A stretch of 10,419 bases of DNA from an uncultured Ruminococcus sp. GTDB taxonomy: Bacteria > Bacillota > Clostridia > UBA1212 > UBA1255. The stretch is from positions 1 to 10,419 of the forward strand of contig CACZOW010000015.1 in NCBI GenBank assembly GCA_902782885.1. The letters run 5' to 3'. The notes under the pieces are model-generated. The model worked only from the letters and a program-made list of their open reading frames with translations, had not been told where the DNA came from and did no database searches. Positions 5,756 to 10,419 of this stretch are shown here, piece after piece. Each line of letters begins with the position of its first letter. Position 1 is the stretch's first letter. The position numbers and the translations under genes are program-made.

Positions 5756-7057
5756 TTATCTGGAGTTGAACGCTTCGAAAAACTCGGTGGAATAGAACAC
5801 GTCCATCGCTCCGCCGAATTCGCGTACGGAGTGCATGGAGAAGATCGCGTTGCCCATATCGAAACCCAGCGCTCCGAGGGAGGCCGCCGAAGCCGGGCCG
5901 ACGGTGGAACCGCCGCGCAGGTCGTTGCGGTTGACGAATTCCTGATACGGTATCCGGTGTTCTTCGCACAGCAGTTTGAAATATGCCGCGGCGCGGGGCG
6001 ATTCGATATATGTCTGCGAAAAGCTGTGCTTCAGCACCGGCCCTTTGTTCAAATATACCTTATGTCCGGGATCGAAGGTTGCGGGGTAGGCGGGATGACT
6101 CGCGTGCGCCATATCCGCGGAGCAAATGAAGGACCGGGACAGCGCGCGGCGGCGGTCTTCTTCGTCAAGCCCGATATTGTCGTGGATGCGCCGGAGCGTG
6201 CCGGTGAGCAGATCGGAACGGGCGCCGCGGTCGGAAGTGGATCCGATCTCTTCGTGGTCAAACGCGATGACCAGCGAGCAAACTTCGCTGATCTCCGAAG
6301 CTTCAATAAAGCCGCGGAAGGAACTGTAGACCATCTCGCCGTTGTCCAGATGCGGTGCGGAAATGAACTCGCCGGATTCGCCCAGAGTGCAGGAAGGCGC
6401 CGCTTCTACCACGGAGAGGTCGTAACTTAGCAGATCGTCTTCTTCCACACCGGCTTCGGAGGCAATGAACGACGTAAAGCTGTTGCCGCCGTTAAAATCC
6501 TGGGAGAAGAAGGGGAGCAGTTCGGTCTGGGTATTGATCTTGAGGTTTTCGTTGACGCCGTGATTCATATGGATCGCCAGTTCGGGGATCTGTAGGAGCG
6601 GGCGGGAGGCGTTGATGTTGATGCCTTTCATGCCGTTTCCGGAATCACTGCGGGTATACACTCTGCCGGCGAGCGAGAGCGGACGGTCCAGCCAGCTGTG
6701 GTTGATGATGCCGCCGTACACTTCCGCGGAGAGGCGCTCGTAGGATTCGGTGTTGCTGCCGCTGTGAGGCCGAATGCGCAGGCAGGGGTAGTCCAGATGG
6801 GACAGCGTTATCCGCCAGCCGTCTTTCTCCGGCGGGCGGCTGCCCAGGCGGAATGCGGCAACGCACGACTCGTTCCGTACAAAATAATACAGCATCCCCG
6901 GATACAGGCTGTCCCAGCGGTCTTCTTCGTTCAGTCTGACCGCGCCGGCTTCTTCCAGCATGGCGGACAACCTCTCGACTCCGTGATACGGCGTGGGGGA
7001 GCCGTCAATAAATTCCATCAATCCTTTGATTTCGTCCTGTGCGGTGTAGCGTTTCAT
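5756..7057 (-). CDS. M18 family aminopeptidase (aspartyl-aminopeptidase type)
   Basis: This 433-residue cytoplasmic zinc peptidase removes N-terminal residues, classically acidic ones, from peptides. Metal and catalytic motifs of family M18 are in order: His87 in SHLDYPCLRIRP (family AHTDSPC), the VYGGIINHSWLDRPLSLAGRV-like block at 113-133, and bridging Asp238 in PHLDNG. They continue with Glu269-Glu270 in DHEEIGS, Asp315 in SADMAHASHPAY, the GGSTVGP loop (382-388) and His409 in FSMHSVRE. The length matches the family (about 430-480). The start is the ATG at 7057, which has a perfect AGGAGG 8 nt upstream. An in-frame ATG 18 nt earlier would place that site inside the coding sequence. It is the second gene of a three-gene minus-strand cluster, 18 nt after the small membrane protein and 2 nt before the aldo/keto reductase. 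A role in peptide turnover is likely. Any link to its neighbours is only positional. Confidence 0.95.
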   Translation of the reverse strand: MKRYTAQDEIKGLMEFIDGSPTPYHGVERLSAMLEEAGAVRLNEEDRWDSLYPGMLYYFVRNESCVAAFRLGSRPPEKDGWRITLSHLDYPCLRIRPHSGSNTESYERLSAEVYGGIINHSWLDRPLSLAGRVYTRSDSGNGMKGININASRPLLQIPELAIHMNHGVNENLKINTQTELLPFFSQDFNGGNSFTSFIASEAGVEEDDLLSYDLSVVEAAPSCTLGESGEFISAPHLDNGEMVYSSFRGFIEASEISEVCSLVIAFDHEEIGSTSDRGARSDLLTGTLRRIHDNIGLDEEDRRRALSRSFICSADMAHASHPAYPATFDPGHKVYLNKGPVLKHSFSQTYIESPRAAAYFKLLCEEHRIPYQEFVNRNDLRGGSTVGPASAASLGALGFDMGNAIFSMHSVREFGGAMDVFYSTEFFEAFNSR

Positions 7058-7065
7058 AGTTCCGG

Positions 7066-7071
7066 CCTCCT
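7066..7071 (-). promoter_or_regulatory. Perfect ribosome binding site of the M18 peptidase gene
   Basis: On the minus strand AGGAGG lies 8 nt before the ATG at 7057 and begins 4 nt after the stop codon of the upstream small gene (7076-7078). This spacing decides the start in favour of the second of two in-frame ATG codons. Confidence 0.85.
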
Positions 7072-7075
7072 GCAA

Positions 7076-7468
7076 TTATTTGAATCGCTTGCGCGCCTGC
7101 AGCACTGCGATCAATATCGCGATGCTGAGACTGATCACGCAAGAAAAAATAATATGAAATTTAGTGACGAAAAACCTGCCGTTGCCCTTTTTCTCCGCTT
7201 CCGGCGACGGGGCGGCGGTCCCGCGCTCTGTATCCGGTGAGGCCGCCGTATTATCGGTCGCCGCCGGCGATGTTCCGGGGGTGGCGGCACCGGGCTCTAA
7301 GGTGACAAAAATATCCCATTCCAGGTCGTTGCCGTCCGACGATTCGTTTTCGGCAGCAACGGGCGCCGCGCACGGCGTCAAAAGGAGCGCAAATATGAGC
7401 GCGGTCAATATTGCCGCCGCTATCCGGGCGGGCGTGCCGAGGGTTATTCTGCGGTCGGGATTTTTCAT
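7076..7468 (-). CDS. Small exported, single-anchor membrane protein of unknown function
   Basis: I do not recognise this 130-residue protein. Residues 1-39 form a signal sequence: a basic start, a hydrophobic core around ARIAAAILTALIFALLL, then APVAA with likely cleavage before Glu40. A short acidic segment follows (SSDGNDLEWDIFVTLEPG). Then comes a linker rich in Ala, Thr, Pro and Ser (about 61-92), and a transmembrane helix (about 103-123) with a basic tail ARKRFK. It thus has the stalk and anchor of a surface protein but almost no domain outside the membrane. The ATG at 7468 has GGAGG 7 nt upstream. A longer frame running to 7621 would cross the tRNA-Trp and its terminator and is rejected. 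It is first in a tight minus-strand cluster with the M18 peptidase and aldo/keto reductase. No convincing promoter is seen between it and the terminator upstream. Confidence 0.72.
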   Translation of the reverse strand: MKNPDRRITLGTPARIAAAILTALIFALLLTPCAAPVAAENESSDGNDLEWDIFVTLEPGAATPGTSPAATDNTAASPDTERGTAAPSPEAEKKGNGRFFVTKFHIIFSCVISLSIAILIAVLQARKRFK

Positions 7469-7475
7469 TGCATTG

Positions 7476-7480
7476 CCTCC
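7476..7480 (-). promoter_or_regulatory. Ribosome binding site of the small membrane protein gene
   Basis: GGAGG on the minus strand lies 7 nt before the ATG at 7468. An ATG between them (7473) is out of frame and stops after two codons (ATG CAA TGA), so it is not a competing gene start. Confidence 0.65.
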
Positions 7481-7490
7481 GCTTCGCGAT

Positions 7491-7515
7491 CTGCCGGCAG
7501 CGTCGCCGCCGGCGG
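7491..7515. repeat. Two adjacent GC palindromes in the leader of the small membrane protein gene
   Basis: CTGCCGGCAG (7491-7500) and CCGCCGGCGG (7506-7515) are each perfect 10-bp palindromes with a GCCGGC core, separated by 5 bp. They sit between the tRNA terminator and the ribosome binding site. The second occurs exactly again at 487-496, upstream of the mecA-like gene. They could be an operator or simply GC-rich spacer structure. Confidence 0.35.
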
Positions 7516-7524
7516 TCAACATAC

Positions 7525-7558
7525 AAAAAAAGACCGTACGCTCTTCGGCGCACGGTCT
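7525..7558 (-). terminator. Intrinsic terminator of tRNA-Trp
   Basis: On the minus strand AGACCGT (7558-7552) and ACGGTCT (7537-7531) form a 7-bp stem. A further GCG/CGC pairing lies beyond a single mismatch, with a 6-nt loop. Seven T residues (7531-7525) follow or close the stem. The structure begins 5 nt after the tRNA 3' end. It should stop most transcription from the tRNA promoter before the small membrane protein gene. Confidence 0.9.
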
Positions 7559-7563
7559 GAAAG

Positions 7564-7636
7564 CAGGGGAGACGCGACTCGAACACGCAACGGGCGGTTT
7601 TGGAGACCGCTGCTCTACCAATTGAACTACTCCCCT
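7564..7636 (-). tRNA. tRNA-Trp (anticodon CCA)
   Basis: The minus strand folds into a complete cloverleaf of 73 nt. The acceptor stem is AGGGGAG with CTCCCCT, the D stem GTTC with GAGC, and the anticodon stem GCGGT with ACCGC. The anticodon loop CTCCAAA holds CCA, the variable region has 5 nt, and the T stem GCGTG pairs with CGCGT around TTCGAGT. The discriminator base is G, as in bacterial tRNA-Trp. The 3' CCA end is not encoded and must be added afterwards. It has its own promoter (7650-7679) and terminator (7525-7558), so it is a single-gene unit. Confidence 0.97.
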
Positions 7637-7649
7637 TCGCGCGTGGTGA

Positions 7650-7679
7650 AGTATACACCAACCGGGAAGCGGATGTCAA
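7650..7679 (-). promoter_or_regulatory. Sigma-A promoter of tRNA-Trp
   Basis: On the minus strand a perfect -35 box TTGACA (7679-7674) and a -10 box TATACT (7655-7650) are 18 nt apart. The -10 box ends 13 nt before the 5' end of the tRNA, so the leader to be removed would be only about 6-8 nt. Close match to consensus fits a strong, constitutive stable-RNA promoter. Confidence 0.85.
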
Positions 7680-7706
7680 GAGGCAAAATGCGGATAAACG
7701 CGCGAT

Positions 7707-9782
7707 TTACGGCAGCGCGGTCAGGGGCGTTGCCGTTTTGTAACTGACGCCGCCTGAACGCACGGAAAGCTCTACGTAATAGTTGACCGCGTCGTCCGGC
7801 AGCTGCGCGGAGACGGTGGTGCCGTTCACACTGCAATTGACGAAGTGCCAGGACTGGTCGATGGTATTCTGTCCCGCGATGTGCAGGCGGCCGTTCGGCG
7901 AATAACTGAGCGGCGCGTCGATGTAGCAGACCCGCGCTTTGACGTCTGTCGCGTCCCGTGGCAATGAAATCTCGAAAGAAATGCTGCGGCCCTCTCCCGG
8001 CAGTGTCTTAAATGTTGCCAGCGGCTCGCCGCCTTTGGCGGCCCAGTCCGCAAAACGGTATATTTCCGGACGGCTCCAGCCTTCTATGTGGCCGTGAGAC
8101 CAGTTCTGGATGATCGACAGCACGCTGCCCTTAGTGTCCAGACAGGACTTGCTGTTGGAGTTGACGGAGAAGCAGTTGTCGTCCGCCCAGCACAGCCAGA
8201 GCACGGGCGTGCCTACGTCCTTCAGCTTCAGCGAGGGCTCCCAGAGGTCGCGGGTGCCGGCGGAATTGAAGTTGTCCTTCATCCAGGAGTGTGCCTCGTG
8301 CAGGTAGCCGCTGCCGTATACCGGTATGGCGAACGCGAAGCGCGGGTCGTAACCGATGGCCACAGACGTGATCACACCGCCCCAGGAGATGCCGGTCAGG
8401 CCGATCTTTTCGGGGTCAACGCGTCCGTCTGCCCGCAGCAGGCTGTTCGCCAGAATAGTTTGCGCCACGGCGTGGTACATCCACATGCGGTCAACGCTGC
8501 CTTTCGACGAGTACATACCGTCGTTGTCCGGAGGCATAATGCGCGGGTCCGCCGAGAGCACGTTCTTCGGTATGCTCCGCGTCCAGGAACCGGCGCCGTA
8601 AAAGTCCGTGATCCCCTTCGCGGCGGGATAGTAGCCGGTGTTGCCCACAGCGATCGCCGCGTATCCGCGCTCGTTCCAGAGCTGTACCCAGTTGGGATAC
8701 GCGTAACCGCCGCCGCCGTGCTGGAGCACGATAGCAGGAACTTTTTTGCCCGTGCCGGCGCCTTCCGGGAAGCCGATGTACGCGAATACTTTGGTGGCTT
8801 TGCCGCCGAAATCGACGCCGTCCAGCCAGATCGCCCTGACTCCGGGATAACCTGCGGGATCGTATTCGGGGCAGTATTGGAAGGTAGCCTCTTTATTAAG
8901 CAGTTCTGTAAGCATATGATCAAGTTCCTCATTTTTAGTCGCATATTCTGTTTTGCCGGGCTGATCGCTGCCGTGCCGGGCAGCCGGGCGCAATTCCGCT
9001 ACGGGGCTGTCGGAGACGCACAGCGCGTCAATAATGTACCGGTCGCCGGGAGAGGCTACCGAGGGGCGTGCGTCGATCTTGAGGTAGTTGACTTTGGAAA
9101 TGTCCGTTATGCCCGTATAGCCTTTCCAAGGCAGCAGCTTGCTGAGCGGCAGCGCCACGTATCCTTCAAATCCGGCGGGGATCCGGATGGATGAGAAGTC
9201 GCCGGCGTCTGAGGAGTCGTTGCCCGTGTCACACTCGATGATCTCGCCGCTGACGTCCGTGACAGTGGCTTCGGAAGTGTCAATATAGCTCCGCTTTTGT
9301 CCGCCGCCCGTACCCAGGCAGAAGGTGAGGCCGACGCTGGTATTGTCCGGCGCGGCGACCCATATGCGCAGATAATGTTCGGGAAGCGCGTCCTTGAAAA
9401 CGCCAAGCCGCTTGCCCGTAAGCTCGAAAGCCTGGCACCACGCGGAAGTGGAAAGCGTGTTGACCAGCGCGACACCTTCCTGCGCGAATTCTTCTTCGAA
9501 CGAGAAATCCGGATGCGTGATCCCGAAAAAACTCAGATCGGCGGGGCCGAGTTCCTTGACCGGGTCGGAGATGTCGTTGAAATCTTCGATCATCAGCGTG
9601 ACCGTCGACGGATCCGGGATCGGTGTGGGTTCCGGCGTCGGAGCGGCGGTAACGGCGTCGGTGAAAGCCGCGGGGTCTGTCCCCGTGTCAGTCGTGCCGG
9701 TGCTGTTTCCCGCGCAGCCGGTCAATACCGCGGGTAGCAATAATGCCGTCAGGATCGCGGCCGGGAGTCTGCGTTTTTTCAT
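7707..9782 (-). CDS. Lipoprotein with beta-sandwich and alpha/beta-hydrolase (esterase-like) domains
   Basis: This 691-residue protein is exported and lipid-anchored: a basic start, a hydrophobic stretch and the lipobox LTGC with Cys23, then a Thr/Pro-rich tether to about 60. Residues about 75-256 resemble a carbohydrate-binding-type beta-sandwich (IRIPAGFEGYVALPLSKL at 199-216). Residues about 310-585 are an alpha/beta-hydrolase: the oxyanion region IVLQHGGGGY (351-360), nucleophile Ser466 in GISWGG, a candidate acid at Asp534/535 in WADDNCF, and a candidate His563 or His565 in WSHGHIEGW. Residues about 590-691 form a further beta-rich C-terminal domain. The layout resembles acetyl-xylan-esterase and dienelactone-hydrolase-like enzymes that deacylate glycans at the cell surface. 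The substrate is inference. The start at 9782 has GAGGT 10 nt upstream and gives a textbook lipoprotein signal. Two earlier in-frame ATGs (9818, 9803) lack ribosome binding sites. Confidence 0.87.
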   Translation of the reverse strand: MKKRRLPAAILTALLLPAVLTGCAGNSTGTTDTGTDPAAFTDAVTAAPTPEPTPIPDPSTVTLMIEDFNDISDPVKELGPADLSFFGITHPDFSFEEEFAQEGVALVNTLSTSAWCQAFELTGKRLGVFKDALPEHYLRIWVAAPDNTSVGLTFCLGTGGGQKRSYIDTSEATVTDVSGEIIECDTGNDSSDAGDFSSIRIPAGFEGYVALPLSKLLPWKGYTGITDISKVNYLKIDARPSVASPGDRYIIDALCVSDSPVAELRPAARHGSDQPGKTEYATKNEELDHMLTELLNKEATFQYCPEYDPAGYPGVRAIWLDGVDFGGKATKVFAYIGFPEGAGTGKKVPAIVLQHGGGGYAYPNWVQLWNERGYAAIAVGNTGYYPAAKGITDFYGAGSWTRSIPKNVLSADPRIMPPDNDGMYSSKGSVDRMWMYHAVAQTILANSLLRADGRVDPEKIGLTGISWGGVITSVAIGYDPRFAFAIPVYGSGYLHEAHSWMKDNFNSAGTRDLWEPSLKLKDVGTPVLWLCWADDNCFSVNSNSKSCLDTKGSVLSIIQNWSHGHIEGWSRPEIYRFADWAAKGGEPLATFKTLPGEGRSISFEISLPRDATDVKARVCYIDAPLSYSPNGRLHIAGQNTIDQSWHFVNCSVNGTTVSAQLPDDAVNYYVELSVRSGGVSYKTATPLTALP

Positions 9783-9792
9783 TTGCGTTTTT

Positions 9793-9797
9793 ACCTC
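9793..9797 (-). promoter_or_regulatory. Ribosome binding site that sets the lipoprotein esterase start
   Basis: GAGGT on the minus strand lies 10 nt before the ATG at 9782. The spacing is long but acceptable. It favours this start, from which the lipobox cysteine is residue 23, over the two ATG codons further upstream. Confidence 0.55.
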
Positions 9798-9822
9798 GTT
9801 CATATATATCGTACTCATTCAC

Positions 9823-9877
9823 AAAAAGTCTCCGGAGGACGTCCCGCCGCGCGCGGCGCACGGGACACCTTCCGGAG
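9823..9877 (-). terminator. Long GC-rich intrinsic terminator after the NAGPA-like gene
   Basis: On the minus strand CTCCGGA (9877-9871) pairs with TCCGGAG (9836-9830). Further in, GTCCCG (9866-9861) pairs with CGGGAC (9846-9841), beyond a small internal loop. A GC-rich apex caps the structure. After two bases comes a run of five T residues (9827-9823). It lies 26 nt after the stop codon of the NAGPA-like gene and 40 nt before the esterase start, so the two genes are separate transcription units. The esterase promoter would have to lie within or just after this hairpin. A TATATA at 9808-9803 is the only -10-like element, with no good -35 box. Confidence 0.9.
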
Positions 9878-9902
9878 CATTTGATCATTCAATCATTGAT
9901 CG

Positions 9903-10419
9903 TCAGCCTTTTTTCTTCTTTGTTACGACCAGCGTAACGGCCACCAGCGCGGCGATGACAACGGCTCCGGCGATTATAGCGATGATCGCGGCGGTGCTGA
10001 GACCGTTGTTTTTGTTGTCGGTCTTTCCGGGATCCTGTTCGCTGCCCGTTGTGACGGCTTCCGCCGTAGGCTCCGCGGTGGGTTCCTCCGTGGCCGGAGG
10101 TGCGTTGCGGTCCGGTCCCGCGGCGAGAATAACGGAGTTGACCACTGCGCGCGGACTGCCGTACGTGCCGTCGGATTTTTTGTCGCTGGGGCGGTTGATC
10201 AGTTTCAGTTCTTCGCCGTCAAGTTCAACGATGGTCGCCGAGCCGCCGCCGTCAACGATAAACGCGTCCTCAAAGTCCAGCTCTTCGGCCAGTGATTTGT
10301 ACGTACCGAAGGGAATGCCCACGCTGTAACCGGCCTGCCTGCCGTCCGCTTCGATCAGCAGCATCTTGCCGGCTTTGGTGGTGGCAATGATCGTTGTAGG
10401 ATAGCCGCCTTCGCCGCTC
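9903..10419 (-). CDS. Phosphodiester glycosidase (NAGPA-like) domain protein, C-terminal part, membrane-anchored
   Basis: The minus-strand frame is open to the window edge, so the N-terminus is missing and only the last 171 residues are seen. The family is shown by a strand leading to EADGR (23-27), then YSVGIPFGTYKSLAEEL, then the signature IVDGGGSATIVE (54-65). NRPSD (75-79) and RAVVNSVIL (90-98) follow, in the order typical of the NAGPA/phosphodiester glycosidase fold. The human relative uncovers mannose-6-phosphate. Bacterial members are extracellular and are thought to cleave sugar phosphodiesters or wall glycans. The domain ends near residue 101. A Pro/Thr/Glu/Ala-rich stalk (106-138) follows, then one transmembrane helix (about 142-166) and the tail KKKKG. 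This copies the stalk and anchor of the amidase and of the small membrane protein. The gene ends at a strong terminator and is probably the last of its transcription unit. Confidence 0.88.
   Translation of the reverse strand, partial: SGEGGYPTTIIATTKAGKMLLIEADGRQAGYSVGIPFGTYKSLAEELDFEDAFIVDGGGSATIVELDGEELKLINRPSDKKSDGTYGSPRAVVNSVILAAGPDRNAPPATEEPTAEPTAEAVTTGSEQDPGKTDNKNNGLSTAAIIAIIAGAVVIAALVAVTLVVTKKKKG

Noticed and set aside
7469..7621. A 51-residue N-terminal extension of the small membrane protein
   Set aside because: It would be encoded by the tRNA-Trp and its terminator hairpin, lacks a ribosome binding site, and would bury the signal peptide inside the protein.
7564..7636. Integration of a mobile element at the tRNA-Trp gene
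   Set aside because: I see no integrase gene, no duplicated tRNA 3' end and no change in base composition next to the tRNA.
8088..9194. A 368-residue open frame on the plus strand, opposite the lipoprotein esterase
   Set aside because: The esterase frame has a signal peptide, lipobox and catalytic motifs, while the opposite frame has none and no ribosome binding site. It is a shadow.
9881..9902. Small inverted repeat GATCA/TGATC just after the stop codon of the NAGPA-like gene
   Set aside because: A 5-bp AT-rich stem next to a much stronger terminator hairpin is most simply chance.

Overview
The window looks like chromosomal DNA from a fairly GC-rich, Gram-positive, anaerobe-type Firmicute, most likely of the class Clostridia. 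The reasons are a MecA-type ClpC adaptor, strong AGGAGG-type ribosome binding sites, sigma-A promoters close to consensus, a thymidylate synthase of the PCAY active-site type, and several exported proteins with Thr/Pro-rich stalks and C-terminal membrane anchors. I cannot name a genus. I saw no insertion sequence, phage gene, CRISPR array or recognisable defence system.

Left part, plus strand (1-4811). The window opens inside an unrecognised gene (1-474). A well-formed sigma-A promoter (522-550) then drives a mecA-like adaptor gene (609-1574). Three short hairpins lie in the gap before thyA (thymidylate synthase, 1670-2500). This is followed by folA (dihydrofolate reductase, 2558-3106) and a gene for an exported, membrane-anchored N-acetylmuramoyl-L-alanine amidase (3165-4811). 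thyA and folA form a classical dTMP/folate pair: ThyA oxidises methylene-tetrahydrofolate to dihydrofolate and FolA regenerates it. The gaps from mecA to the amidase are 50-100 nt and contain no strong terminator, so part or all of the row may be co-transcribed.

Middle part, minus strand (4815-7468). An aldo/keto reductase gene is tail-to-tail with the amidase gene, only 3 nt apart. Going upstream on the minus strand it is preceded by an M18 aminopeptidase gene (2 nt gap) and by a gene for a small exported, membrane-anchored protein of unknown function. The three genes are tightly packed and look like an operon.

A compact tRNA-Trp unit follows at 7525-7679: promoter, tRNA (CCA anticodon) and intrinsic terminator, all on the minus strand.

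Right part, minus strand (7707-10419). A large lipoprotein combines a beta-sandwich domain with an alpha/beta-hydrolase (esterase-like) domain. A long GC-rich terminator hairpin separates it from the 3' end of a gene for a membrane-anchored phosphodiester glycosidase (NAGPA-like) protein cut by the window edge.

Four of the nine protein genes encode surface proteins: the amidase, the small anchored protein, the lipoprotein esterase and the NAGPA-like protein. Three of these share the design of an extracellular part, a Thr/Pro/Glu/Ala-rich stalk, one transmembrane helix and a short basic tail. The region therefore mixes housekeeping metabolism with envelope functions. Nothing in it amounts clearly to a new system. 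The best leads are the small stalk-and-anchor protein, the multidomain lipoprotein esterase, the MecA variant with a long linker, and the thyA leader.
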